Notes: a model not told the origin generated them from the letters alone. Shown: positions 1 to 7,285, numbered from the stretch's first letter. The stretch is DNA of 30,423 nt from JAIRVZ01 sp031553755 (GCA_031553755.1 JAVBKZ010000100.1:1-30423); one strand, 5' to 3'. Numbers and translations are program-made.

Positions 1-189
1 GCCATAATGAATATTCTTAACAGTTCCTTTTTCGTAATTAAGGTCTTCTCTCGAAAAGGAATTTGTTGTTTTGAAATCCATAATATTTCCCAACCTCTTC
101 CTTTCCCACTTTCCTTCAAATTGAGGGAACCGTAATTTGGGAACACTCGAATTTTCAACCTTAGTTTTATTGTTATATTTTTCTGTCAT
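1..189 (-). CDS. hsdS: Type I restriction enzyme specificity subunit HsdS, N-terminal part (cut by window edge)
   Basis: Sixty-three codons read in frame from an ATG at 189 to the window edge without a stop. The residues VPKLRFPQFEGKWE at about 16-29, followed by RLGNIMDF, are the standard opening of an HsdS target-recognition domain (a 'P-LRFP-F-G-WE' start leading into the first recognition domain). HsdS sets the DNA target of the HsdM/HsdR complex. It lies downstream of hsdM on the same strand, separated by the transposase and a broken RhuM-like gene, so it may be poorly co-transcribed. Only the first part of the first recognition domain is visible, so specificity and intactness cannot be judged. 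Confidence 0.85.
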   Translation of the reverse strand, partial: MTEKYNNKTKVENSSVPKLRFPQFEGKWERKRLGNIMDFKTTNSFSREDLNYEKGTVKNIHYG

Positions 190-255
190 ATCGGTAATTT
201 TTTTGTCTCAAATCCTATCTTATTTTTAAAGAACAGTTGTTATTTATCTTAATGC

Positions 256-904
256 AGCCCGAAAGGGCTTGATTTTCATAACCGCATACAAACGAAGTGT
301 AGTTTGCTGTGTAAAGTGTACCTCTGCTATCTCTGCCTGCAAGGCAGTTCTGTTCACTCTTTCAGAAAATACTGCTCTTGAATTTCAATTCCATTGTCTA
401 TTAAAAACTGTCGATATTCTTCTTCAAAGCTAATTGTTTTATGGTGTTCCTTTTGGTTTTTGATATAATTGATAACCGTTTGTTTATTACTCAAGTTATA
501 AGTAAAACCTGCAAAACTTACAGCCCAGCCTTCAAAATCAGGGAAATTTGGATTTTTTGCAAGCCACTTGCTCGAATGCTCTTTTAACTCTTTCATAAAA
601 TCGGATAAGGCAAAAGTCGGGTGCATGTCAAGTAACAAATGGATGTGATTTTCAGTACCACCAATGCGGTATAATTTCGATTTTTTGTTTTTAATGATTC
701 CCATAATGTATGCATACAATTCTTTTTCGTGCGTTTCGGGAATAGTATTTTTCCTGTATTTCGTGCAAAACACAATATGGTATAATAAGTGCGTGTAACT
801 CATCTTGTATATGTTTTGTACTGCCTTTTCAGGCAGGGGTTATTAGTTGTTTTTCTTCCGCAGGTCGTCGCCCTGCGGTTATGAAAATTTGACTTTTCAA
901 GTCA
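256..904 (-). mobile_element. IS200/IS605-like (Y1 transposase) element with terminal hairpins
   Basis: The Y1 transposase gene is bracketed by hairpins. On the left are AGCCC-GAAA-GGGCT (256-269) and CTGCC-TGCAA-GGCAG (333-347). On the right are CTGCCT-TTTC-AGGCAG (821-836), CCGCAGG/CCTGCGG (858-878) and TGACTT-TTC-AAGTCA (890-904). An exact 15-bp inverted pair, ATTTTCATAACCGCA at 272-286 and its complement at 874-888, also flanks the gene. Subterminal hairpins without true long inverted ends are what this transposase class recognises. The boundaries are approximate. The right edge is placed where the RhuM-like coding sequence breaks off. Confidence 0.7.
354..803 (-). CDS. tnpA: IS200/IS605-like Y1 (HUH) transposase
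   Basis: A 149-residue single-strand DNA transposase of the Y1 family (Transposase_17). The HUH metal-binding motif is H53-I-H55 in GTENHIHLLL, and the likely nucleophile is Tyr113 in NYIKNQKEHH, with the usual Gln four residues later (Q117). Length and the start MSYTHLLYHIVFCTKYR match the common Bacteroidota version, which resembles REP-associated transposases in having no tnpB partner. It sits between hsdM and hsdS with the same orientation as both. Hairpins on both sides look like its substrate. The frame is intact and both catalytic elements are present, so it may be active. Whether it is a true insertion sequence or a domesticated REP-type transposase cannot be told from one copy. Confidence 0.9.
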   Translation of the reverse strand: MSYTHLLYHIVFCTKYRKNTIPETHEKELYAYIMGIIKNKKSKLYRIGGTENHIHLLLDMHPTFALSDFMKELKEHSSKWLAKNPNFPDFEGWAVSFAGFTYNLSNKQTVINYIKNQKEHHKTISFEEEYRQFLIDNGIEIQEQYFLKE

Positions 905-1018
905 CTGATTTTGGTTCATCCAAGCCGAACCATCTTTGGCATACAACACCACCGATGCTTTTCCGTCGGGCGTATTATAAATGATAATATCTTGTTCTTC
1001 TTTCATTTTTTCATTCAT
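902..1018 (-). pseudogene. RhuM-family protein, N-terminal remnant (38 residues)
   Basis: The ATG at 1018 directly abuts the hsdM stop (TAA 1021-1019). The frame encodes DIIIYNTPDGKASVVLYAKD, then GSAWMNQNQ, then TGA. This is the conserved opening of RhuM/virulence-type proteins ('IIIY-T-DGK---V----D--VWLNQNQ-AELF'), which commonly sit between hsdM and hsdS in Bacteroidota. Homology stops at NQNQ, exactly where the hairpin-rich end of the Y1 element begins. The rest of the gene is not found on the far side of the element (190-271), so insertion was accompanied or followed by a deletion. The 38-residue peptide could still be translated through coupling to hsdM, but it lacks nearly the whole domain. 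Confidence 0.75.
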
Positions 1019-2605
1019 TTATATTACCCCCAATTCTTTTAAATACACTTCGATTTCCCGGTCTAAGTCAGTTCGTTGGCTTTCCAACTTTTTAATCTCG
1101 AGCATTACGGCTTGGATGTCGATTTCTTCTTCCTCCTCAAAAGTGTCGACATATCTCGGAATATTGAGGTTAAAGTCATTATCCTTAATCTCTTGCAAGC
1201 TGGCGCAATAGCTGTATTTTTCTATTTGAGTCCGATTTCGGAAAGTGTCGATAATTTTGTCGATATGTTCTTCACGTAACACATTTTGCGTTTTTATCTT
1301 TTCAAATTCGTTACTCGCGTCAATAAACAGAATGTTATCGGGATTTTCACGGCATTTTTTGAAAACCAAAATGCAGGTGGGTATGCTTGTGCCATAAAAA
1401 ATATTGGCGGGCAAACCGATAACAGCATCAAGGTAATTTTTATTTTCAATCAAGTAAGTGCGAATGTGCTGCTCAGCTCCACCTCTGAACAACGCGCCGT
1501 GAGGTAGAACAATAGCCATAATGCCATTATCCGCCAAATGATAAATCATGTGCTGAACAAACGCGAAGTCGGCTTTGCTGCTTGGCGCTAATTTGCCGTA
1601 TTGACTAAAACGATCGTCACTCATAAACAGAGGATTTGCACTCCAATTAGCAGAAAAAGGCGGATTAGCCACAATGGCTTCGAACTGATGTTCGATGTGT
1701 TGCGGATGTTCTAGCGTATCTTCCTGCTTGATATCGAATTTGCGGTAATGTACTCCGTGCAAAATCATGTTCATCCGTGCAAGGTTATAAGTCGTGCGGT
1801 TCATCTCTTGTCCGTAAAACATGGCGACATCTTTTACCTCTCGTGCCACACGCAGCAACAGTGAACCCGAACCACAAGTAGGGTCATAAACCGAACGCAA
1901 GCGCTGTTTGTCGGTGGTGACTATTTTAGCCAAAATCTTAGAAACTTCTTGAGGCGTGTAGAACTCGCCTGCCTTTTTTCCTGCTCCACTCGCAAACTGC
2001 CCAATCAGGTATTCGTAGGCATCGCCCAATACATCAAGTTCGGTGTTATTGAGTTTAAAGTCAATCTTATCTAAATGCGAAAGTACTTTGGCAATAATGG
2101 CATTTCGGGCATCGGGCGTTTTTCCGAGCTTGCTGCTATTCAAGTCCATGTCTTCAAAGAGATTGTCGAAATCCTCTTCGCTTTCGGTACCCATGGTACT
2201 CAATTGGATGTTGGTCAAGATTTTTTGCAAATCTTCCAAAATGAAGTTTGTTTTGGTTTCGTCGAATTTGTCGGAATCATCATCATTGTTTCCTTTGCCT
2301 CTGGCAGCCACTTCGCTAAACAATTCTTCGGGTTTGAGAAAATATCCCAACTTCTCCAAAGCTTCTTCTTTGATGGCTTCCAAAAACTCGTCACATTGAG
2401 ACATTTTAGGAGAAATTTCCCCGAATTTGATTTTGTCTTGCTTCAAAATCTCATTGGCAAATATTTCCATCTTCTCGCTCAAATATTTGTAGAAGATAAA
2501 CCCTAAGATATAATCACGAAACTCGTCCGCGTTCATTTTGCCTCTCAAAGTGTTGGCAATATTCCAAAGTTGTTGTTCTAATATTCGTTTTTGATCTTCG
2601 CTCAT
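1019..2605 (-). CDS. hsdM: Type I restriction-modification system DNA methyltransferase HsdM
   Basis: A 528-residue N6-adenine methyltransferase subunit. It has an N-terminal helical HsdM domain (about 5-145) and a methyltransferase domain with AdoMet motif I DPTCGSGSLLL starting at D241 and catalytic motif IV NPPF at 314-317. GEFYTPQEV before motif I is typical of the family. The length is normal and no frame damage is seen. With HsdS it forms the modification enzyme, and with HsdR the restriction complex. HsdR is not in the window and presumably lies beyond the left edge. The stop codon touches the start of the RhuM-like remnant, which suggests translational coupling in an hsdM-rhuM-hsdS operon before the Y1 element arrived. 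Confidence 0.96.
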   Translation of the reverse strand: MSEDQKRILEQQLWNIANTLRGKMNADEFRDYILGFIFYKYLSEKMEIFANEILKQDKIKFGEISPKMSQCDEFLEAIKEEALEKLGYFLKPEELFSEVAARGKGNNDDDSDKFDETKTNFILEDLQKILTNIQLSTMGTESEEDFDNLFEDMDLNSSKLGKTPDARNAIIAKVLSHLDKIDFKLNNTELDVLGDAYEYLIGQFASGAGKKAGEFYTPQEVSKILAKIVTTDKQRLRSVYDPTCGSGSLLLRVAREVKDVAMFYGQEMNRTTYNLARMNMILHGVHYRKFDIKQEDTLEHPQHIEHQFEAIVANPPFSANWSANPLFMSDDRFSQYGKLAPSSKADFAFVQHMIYHLADNGIMAIVLPHGALFRGGAEQHIRTYLIENKNYLDAVIGLPANIFYGTSIPTCILVFKKCRENPDNILFIDASNEFEKIKTQNVLREEHIDKIIDTFRNRTQIEKYSYCASLQEIKDNDFNLNIPRYVDTFEEEEEIDIQAVMLEIKKLESQRTDLDREIEVYLKELGVI

Positions 2606-2614
2606 TGGTGGAGA

Positions 2615-2674
2615 TTATTTAGGTTGTTTATATTTCTTTTTTACGTTATTGTTGGTTTTGTGCATGGTGTTCAT
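2615..2674 (-). CDS. Possible 19-residue lysine-rich leader peptide upstream of hsdM
   Basis: A short frame, MNTMHKTNNNVKKKYKQPK, ends 9 nt before the hsdM start and begins 20 nt after the stop of the upstream ATPase gene. It is basic and polar, and a second ATG lies at codon 4. Its position would allow translational coupling with hsdM. There is no family match I can name, and a frame this short can occur by chance, so it is listed as a candidate only. Confidence 0.25.
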   Translation of the reverse strand: MNTMHKTNNNVKKKYKQPK

Positions 2675-2693
2675 TGATGATAAAATTAAATAA

Positions 2694-3995
2694 TTATAAA
2701 TTCTCAATAAACCCAATTAGTCCATACAGTGGAACGTTGGTCATCCACGATTCTTGCTTGTAATCGGACAATGATGTACGTATTGCTGTTTCAGGTTGGT
2801 ATTTTTCGCAAAAAAACTTGAAACTTCGAGCTTTTAGGTTCTCACTTGATTTTACTTCAATAGGAATAAGTTTTTCTTTGTCTTGAATCACAAAATCAAC
2901 TTCGGAAGTACTACGGTCGTTTGTCCAGTAGCAAACAAGGCGGTTGCTATTGAGGCTCAGTTCTTGCATTACAAATTGCTCTGTGAGAGCACCTTTGAAT
3001 TCTGTAAAAAGCGTATCTCCTTCGATAAGCGATTGCATGGGAATTCCGGATTTTGCCGCAAGTAAGCCAATATCGTGCATAAAAAGTTTGAATACCGGAA
3101 AATCCTGATAAGCACTTAAAGGCATTCCGGGCTTTGAAATCCGTTGGCATTTGTGTAACAATCCGCAATCGGTGAGCCATTGAATAGCCAATTCAAAATC
3201 CTTAGCACGAGCACCTTCGCGAATCACATTGTAAACAAATTTTTTATTCTCTTTTGCCAATTGTGCCGCAATACTTTGCCAAACCATGCGTATGCGCGGC
3301 ACAATTTCGGCCGGTGCATGTTTGGAAAAATCTCCTTCGTAGGAAAGCAAAATCCTCTGTTGTATATGTCTTACCATTTGAAAATCTTTCTTTTGTGAAA
3401 AAGAAAAAACTACTTCGGGCATACCGCCTGTATAGAAATAGTATTTTAAATTTTCAATTAACTTATTTCTAAAGATGGATATGGTTTGCCAATCAGGCTT
3501 TTTGAGTATTTCACTTAAGCCTTTTTCGTTCAACGCATCTAAAAATTCGGTAAAAGAAAGCGGGTGTAAATTCATGAAATCGACCTTGCCAACGGGAAAT
3601 GAAACATGCTGATGTACATTCATACCCAGCAACGAACCTGCTGCAACAATATGATATTGAGGCGTTTTTTCACAGAAATATTTTAATGAAGTAATTCCTC
3701 GCTCTGCTTCCTGAATCTCATCGAAAATAATCAGCGTATCTTCGGGCGTAATGGTTTGTTGAGAAAATATTTGAAGTGCATTGATAATACGCTCGGTGTC
3801 GAAATCAGCTTGAAATAAGGGTTGCAAAGAAGGTGTATCTTCAAAATTTACGTAAATACATTTTTTGTAAGCTGTTCGTCCAAATTCTTGCAGCAACCAT
3901 GTTTTTCCAACTTGCCGCGCACCTTGCAAAATAAGCGGTTTACGAATCGGATTTGTTTTCCATCGGATCAGTTCTTGTAATTTCTCTCTTTGCAT
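2694..3995 (-). CDS. AAA ATPase with DUF4143 / nuclease-like C-terminal domain
   Basis: A 433-residue member of the AAA_14-DUF4143 family. Walker A is GARQVGKT at 25-32 and Walker B is LIIFDEIQ at 88-95. The C-terminal region has a restriction-endonuclease-like core, E365-V-D367 followed by IPIEVK with E380 and K382, matching a PD-(D/E)XK pattern. The cellular role of this very common Bacteroidota family is not established; it often sits in accessory regions next to defence genes, as here beside hsdM. Promoter and tandem palindromes lie immediately upstream. The start at 3995 gives the usual family N-terminus (MQREKLQELIRWK); other ATGs just upstream are out of frame or add almost nothing. 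It may be co-transcribed with hsdM 88 nt downstream. Confidence 0.88.
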   Translation of the reverse strand: MQREKLQELIRWKTNPIRKPLILQGARQVGKTWLLQEFGRTAYKKCIYVNFEDTPSLQPLFQADFDTERIINALQIFSQQTITPEDTLIIFDEIQEAERGITSLKYFCEKTPQYHIVAAGSLLGMNVHQHVSFPVGKVDFMNLHPLSFTEFLDALNEKGLSEILKKPDWQTISIFRNKLIENLKYYFYTGGMPEVVFSFSQKKDFQMVRHIQQRILLSYEGDFSKHAPAEIVPRIRMVWQSIAAQLAKENKKFVYNVIREGARAKDFELAIQWLTDCGLLHKCQRISKPGMPLSAYQDFPVFKLFMHDIGLLAAKSGIPMQSLIEGDTLFTEFKGALTEQFVMQELSLNSNRLVCYWTNDRSTSEVDFVIQDKEKLIPIEVKSSENLKARSFKFFCEKYQPETAIRTSLSDYKQESWMTNVPLYGLIGFIENL

Positions 3996-4009
3996 ACATC
4001 ATTTTTTTG

Positions 4010-4082
4010 CAAAAATACAAATTCATCTTGATAAAAGTGTTATTTAATAACATTTTTATCTTGATAAAAATGTATTTTTATC
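4010..4082 (-). promoter_or_regulatory. Promoter and tandem palindromic operator-like sites for the DUF4143 ATPase gene
   Basis: On the minus strand, TATTTTTG at 4017-4010 fits the Bacteroidota TAnnTTTG box. There is no clear TTTG at -33. Just upstream are two adjacent inverted repeats. The first is a 14-nt arm GATAAAAGTGTTAT (4030-4043) with its near-perfect complement at 4047-4060 (one mismatch). The second is GATAAAAA-TGTA-TTTTTATC at 4063-4082, which is perfect. The word CTTGATAAAA recurs 33 nt apart (4027 and 4060). This looks like a pair of repressor or autoregulator sites rather than a terminator. The short distance from the box to the start codon implies a very short 5' leader. Confidence 0.55.
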
Positions 4083-4137
4083 TCTCTATTTACAATACTA
4101 CTTTCACTTCAAATCCAAAAAATCGGCATTTTTAGAT

Positions 4138-4304
4138 TTAAACTATCCACTATCAATTGTCCACTAAATTGATTCTTAACCAAAACGTAACAATATCTTT
4201 CTACATCTGTAATATTCCCGCTATACTTTTGCAACATGGAAAAATAGAATTGTTCTATTGTTATTGAAATAAATTATCAACTCTCAATTTTCAATTAATT
4301 TAGT
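4138..4304 (+). promoter_or_regulatory. pstA upstream region: repeat debris and a TAnnTTTG promoter
   Basis: The gap between the divergent ATPase gene and pstA holds TACTTTTG at 4224-4231, which fits the Bacteroidota -7 consensus. The -33 position has TTTC (4198-4201) rather than TTTG, with a long spacer. Before it, 4138-4167 carries 'ACTATCCACTATCAATTG' words of the same family as the repeats in pstB, phoU and 7211-7278. After it, 4274-4300 carries 'TCAACTCTCAATTTTCAATT' words shared with the kinase gene at 10316-10354. The last run ends immediately before the pstA ATG and would lie in the mRNA leader. Confidence 0.55.
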
Positions 4305-5153
4305 ATGAATAGAAAGACATCACAAAAAGTAGCATTCTTCTCATTCAAGATATTGGGGATTTTGGTTGTTGCCATCCTGTTTTGGATATTAGGCTTTATC
4401 GTTATTAATGGTATTGGTGTTATTAATTGGGAGTTTTTAACGACAGTACCCAAAGAAGGAATGACAGCCGGCGGTATTTTTCCTGCCATTGTCGGGACGT
4501 TATGTTTGGTGGTAGGAAGTGTCATTTTTGCTTTTCCCTTGGGTGTGATGTCGGCCATTTATATGAATGAATATGCCGCCAACAATTGGATTGTGAAGTT
4601 TATTCGTATCATGACAAACAATCTGGGAAGTATCCCTTCCATCGTATTTGGTTTATTTGGTATGGCTTTGTTTGTTAATACCTTGGGGTTTGGTGATTCT
4701 ATTCTTGCAGGTTCCTTGACTTTGGGTTTATTAGTATTGCCATTAATAATACGTACTACGGAAGAAGCTTTAAAAGCAATTCCCGACTCATTCCGTACAG
4801 GAAGTTTGGCATTGGGTGCAACCAAATTGCAAACCATCAGAAGAGTGGTTTTGCCGATGGCATTTCCCAATATTATTACAGGCTTGATTTTGTCAATCGG
4901 ACGTGTATCCGGTGAAACAGCACCGATTTTATTTACGGTAGCCGCTTATTTCTTGCCAAAATTACCTTCTAGTATTTTCGACCAAGTGATGGCTTTGCCT
5001 TATCATTTGTACGTGATTGCCACCAGCGGAACCGACATAGAAGCTTCACGTCCTATTGCTTACGGAACGGCTTTGGTATTGATTTTTATTGTTTTATTGA
5101 TGAATCTTTTGGCGAATTTTTTACGAAGATATTTTAAACGAACTGACAATTGA
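4305..5153 (+). CDS. pstA: Phosphate ABC transporter permease PstA
   Basis: A 282-residue inner-membrane permease of the high-affinity phosphate importer PstSCAB. About six hydrophobic helices are visible, the first near 10-36 and the last near 252-272. The cytoplasmic coupling (EAA) loop reads EEALKAIPDSFRTGSLALGATKLQT, split here as EEALKAIPDSF and RTGSLALGATKLQT, followed by SIGRVSGETAPIL, which is diagnostic of PstA. Its partners PstC and the binding protein PstS are missing upstream, where a divergent ATPase and a new promoter are found, while pstB follows downstream. The gap to pstB is filled by an S23 gene on the opposite strand, so pstA and pstB are 412 nt apart rather than nearly contiguous. 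Confidence 0.96.
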   Translation: MNRKTSQKVAFFSFKILGILVVAILFWILGFIVINGIGVINWEFLTTVPKEGMTAGGIFPAIVGTLCLVVGSVIFAFPLGVMSAIYMNEYAANNWIVKFIRIMTNNLGSIPSIVFGLFGMALFVNTLGFGDSILAGSLTLGLLVLPLIIRTTEEALKAIPDSFRTGSLALGATKLQTIRRVVLPMAFPNIITGLILSIGRVSGETAPILFTVAAYFLPKLPSSIFDQVMALPYHLYVIATSGTDIEASRPIAYGTALVLIFIVLLMNLLANFLRRYFKRTDN

Positions 5154-5158
5154 CAACT

Positions 5159-5634
5159 GACAGTGGACAATTATCAACTGTCATTTGTTCAAACTTTTTT
5201 TTAATGTTTTTACAGTGCTTATGAGTAATTTTATTAATTCGGAACAATCGTTAGAAATGGATTCAAATTCTGTGTTTGAGATGTATGAACTGTCTTTCAA
5301 TAACATTAGCCAATATTCGGTTTCGTTGGCTTCTTTCAATGCAATACTCATTTTATGTAAGAAGTCAGCTTTTGATTCCGCATGTTCGGCTTCTCTGATT
5401 AAAGCTCCAATGGCGGTGCCGCTTCGTAAGGCTTGTTTTGATAATATAAATTCTTTTCGGTCGGAAGACAGGATCTTATATAGTCCTATAATTCGTAATG
5501 CAAATTGATATGATTTAGGTGCAAGAACTTTTTCCATAAATTAAGATTTTGAAAAATAAAAAGATATGCAAATATATGAATTAAATGATAAAACCTTGTT
5601 AGAACAGGATGCAGAAGCGTCATTGTCCACTGTC
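5159..5634. mobile_element. Putative S23-carrying mini-element between pstA and pstB
   Basis: About 476 bp bounded by inverted words: GACAGTGGACAAT at 5159-5171 and its exact complement ATTGTCCACTGTC at 5622-5634. Both ends continue into longer runs of the same iterated words (5145-5183 and 5622-5652). The interior encodes an S23-type four-helix-bundle protein on the minus strand, whose TGA stop lies in the left repeat. The right repeat is inside the pstB reading frame. Size and layout match the element at 8477-8918. That it is a mobile unit is inference; no target-site duplication was identified. Confidence 0.5.
5181..5537 (-). CDS. S23-type four-helix-bundle protein, copy 1 (divergent)
   Basis: A 118-residue, almost entirely helical protein of the four-helix-bundle family first described from 23S rRNA intervening sequences (TIGR02436 type). 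Recognisable elements are FALRIIGLYKIL, the RSGTAIGALIREAEHAESKADF core and KEANETEYWLMLLKDS. The molecular role of the free-standing family is not established; it is distantly related to the Avd protein of diversity-generating retroelements. Here it sits antisense between pstA and pstB with its stop codon embedded in an intergenic repeat. It differs clearly from copies 2 and 3, so it belongs to another subgroup and is probably an independent arrival. No rRNA gene is nearby. Confidence 0.88.
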   Translation of the reverse strand: MEKVLAPKSYQFALRIIGLYKILSSDRKEFILSKQALRSGTAIGALIREAEHAESKADFLHKMSIALKEANETEYWLMLLKDSSYISNTEFESISNDCSELIKLLISTVKTLKKSLNK

Positions 5635-6387
5635 CACTATCAACTATCCACTAAAGAAGTAAATTTTTACTACGGCGATTTCCATGCCTTAAAGAATATC
5701 AGTATGACGATGGAACCTAATACGGTGACGGCTTTTATTGGTCCGTCGGGTTGTGGAAAATCTACATTCTTACGTTTGTTTAACCGCATGAACGATTTGA
5801 TTGATGGCACGCGTCTTACAGGTGAATGTTTGATGGAAGGACAAAATATCTACCACAAATCCGTTCAGGTGGATGAGTTACGGAAGAAAGTAGGCATGGT
5901 TTTTCAAAAACCCAATCCTTTCCCGAAATCCATTTTCGAAAATGTAGCTTATGGCTTACGTGTAAACGATATGGGTGATAAGCATTTTATTGAGCAGCGT
6001 GTGGAAGAATCACTCAAGTCGGCAGCACTTTGGGAAGAAGTGAAAGATAAATTGAAGAAATCGGCATTTGAATTGTCGGGCGGACAGCAACAACGGCTTT
6101 GTATTGCCCGTGCATTGGCTATTTCGCCAAGTATCCTACTGATGGACGAGCCGGCTTCGGCGCTCGACCCGATTTCAACTTCTAAAATCGAAGAATTGAT
6201 TCATGAGTTGAAAGCAAATTATACCATTGTCATTGTAACGCACAATATGCAACAAGCGGCGCGTGTGAGTGATAAAACGGGTTTCTTTATGCTTGGCGAA
6301 CTGGTGGAATTTAGCGATACGAAAAAGATGTTCCTTAGTCCCGAAAAAGAACAAACACAAAATTATATAACAGGAAGGTTTGGTTGA
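5566..6387 (+). CDS. pstB: Phosphate ABC transporter ATP-binding protein PstB
   Basis: A 273-residue ABC ATPase that powers phosphate import through PstC/PstA. Walker A is GPSGCGKST at 59-67, the Q-loop lies in VFQKPNPFPKSIFENV, the signature is LSGGQQQ at 170-176, Walker B is ILLMDEP at 190-196, and the switch histidine is H226 in VTHNM. The catalytic core starts at about residue 30 (TKEVNFYYGDFHALKNI). The first 29 residues are an unusual extension, and residues 19-29 are encoded by a dispersed repeat (5622-5652). No other in-frame ATG lies before the core, so translation probably runs through the repeat unless a non-ATG start is used. phoU follows after an 87-nt repeat-filled gap. Confidence 0.96.
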   Translation: MQIYELNDKTLLEQDAEASLSTVHYQLSTKEVNFYYGDFHALKNISMTMEPNTVTAFIGPSGCGKSTFLRLFNRMNDLIDGTRLTGECLMEGQNIYHKSVQVDELRKKVGMVFQKPNPFPKSIFENVAYGLRVNDMGDKHFIEQRVEESLKSAALWEEVKDKLKKSAFELSGGQQQRLCIARALAISPSILLMDEPASALDPISTSKIEELIHELKANYTIVIVTHNMQQAARVSDKTGFFMLGELVEFSDTKKMFLSPEKEQTQNYITGRFG

Positions 6388-6474
6388 TTTCAAGTTACAA
6401 GTTTCATATTTCAAGATTAATTGCTTGAGTTTGAAACCTGAAATTTTGAAACCTGAAATTTTGAAATTAAATTT
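6388..6474. repeat. Empty inverted-repeat mini-element between pstB and phoU
   Basis: The whole pstB-phoU gap consists of one arm of 'TTTCAAG' words (about 6388-6418), a short interior around AATTGCTTGAG, and a complementary arm of 'GAAACCTGAAATTTT' words repeated twice (about 6431-6465). The words belong to the same family as the arms around the S23 genes at 8477-8918 and 9607-10108. No gene is carried. It may form a hairpin in the pstB-phoU mRNA. Confidence 0.75.
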
Positions 6475-7209
6475 ATGAAACATACAGAAAAAGAATTACA
6501 GGCAGTTAAAAACGAAGTGAGTGAAATGTGGAAATTGGTGATGTCGCAATTAGAAAAAGCGAAACAAGCCTTTTTCAATAACGACATCGAATTGGCACGC
6601 GAGATTGCTAGCCGAGAGAAACGTGTAGATGCTTTCGAACTGAAAATCGACAGTGATTGTGAAAACTATATTGCGTTATACAGTCCTGTAGCTGTGGATT
6701 TACGTTTAGTATTGTCGTTGATAAAAATCAGCAGTACACTCGAACGTATCGGTGATTTTGCGGAAGGTATTGCCCGTCATGTTATTGAAGACGATTGTAA
6801 TAAAATCAGTCCGCAGGTGTTGGACGAGTTGCAAATGGAAAAGCTTTTTGACACGTTAATTGGTATGTTGTCCGACAGTTTTGTGGCGCTTGAATCGGAA
6901 AGTACCAAAATATCGGGGAAAATTTTGGCAAAAGACAATGAAGTGGATGATATCTATCATAAATCGATTGATATTATTACTAAGTGGACAACTGATAACG
7001 GACAGTGGACAGCGGACAGTGGACAATCAGGTGAAAAACCGCTGTCAGTTGTCAGCTATCACCTGTCCGCTGAAAACAAAGTTCGTTGCGGATTAAAACT
7101 CTTGCTACTTATCCGTAAGCTCGAACGCATTGGCGATCATTGCAGTAATATTGTGGAAGAAATTGTTTTTTATGTAGATGCCAAAGTGCTGAAGCATGGA
7201 GGGAAATAG
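6475..7209 (+). CDS. phoU: Phosphate transport regulator PhoU with an in-frame repeat insertion
   Basis: A 244-residue PhoU, a cytoplasmic two-domain helical metal-binding protein that restrains the Pst transporter and the Pho two-component system. The first domain has IKISSTLERIGDFAEGIARH, and the second has the matching LIRKLERIGDHCSNIVEEI, ending in VDAKVLKH. The family is normally about 210-230 residues. The excess is a stretch at about 171-199, encoded at 6985-7072 by the palindromic TGGACA-type repeat. It falls in the second-domain helix-loop region just before the conserved KLERIGDH helix, so the protein probably tolerates it as a loop. The frame is open throughout, so the gene is likely functional. 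Confidence 0.93.
   Translation: MKHTEKELQAVKNEVSEMWKLVMSQLEKAKQAFFNNDIELAREIASREKRVDAFELKIDSDCENYIALYSPVAVDLRLVLSLIKISSTLERIGDFAEGIARHVIEDDCNKISPQVLDELQMEKLFDTLIGMLSDSFVALESESTKISGKILAKDNEVDDIYHKSIDIITKWTTDNGQWTADSGQSGEKPLSVVSYHLSAENKVRCGLKLLLLIRKLERIGDHCSNIVEEIVFYVDAKVLKHGGK
6982..7075. repeat. In-frame palindromic repeat inside phoU
   Basis: Iterated words GTGGACAACTGA / ACGGACAGTGGACAGCGGAC run up to an interior near 7035-7040 and are followed by the complementary arm. Exact inverted pairs include CAGCGGACAG at 7010-7019 with CTGTCCGCTG at 7063-7072, and CAGGTGA at 7028-7034 with TCACCTG at 7059-7065. The same words occur at 5145-5183, 5622-5652 and 7211-7278. It encodes a polar loop rich in T, D, S, G and Q. 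Confidence 0.85.
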
Positions 7210-7210
7210 T

Positions 7211-7278
7211 GGGCAGTGGACAACTGACAGTGGACAGTGAATTAAAATTGTCCACTGTCCACTATCAATTGTCAGTTA
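7211..7278. repeat. Empty inverted-repeat mini-element downstream of phoU
   Basis: The arms are exact over 11 bp: AGTGGACAGTG at 7229-7239 and CACTGTCCACT at 7253-7263, with a 13-nt AT-rich loop. Imperfect pairing extends outward through the GGACAACTGAC and ATCAATTGTCAG words. It could act as a weak bidirectional terminator separating phoU from the next promoter. It is the same family as the phoU insertion about 150 bp upstream. Confidence 0.8.
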
Positions 7279-7285
7279 CTAAAAC

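Noticed and set aside
2075..2506. Long open frame antisense to hsdM
   Set aside because: It lies wholly opposite a clear gene, has no recognisable domain, and mirrors hsdM codons.
1..3995. Complete type I restriction system
   Set aside because: No hsdR is present in the window and hsdS is cut by the edge, so completeness cannot be claimed.
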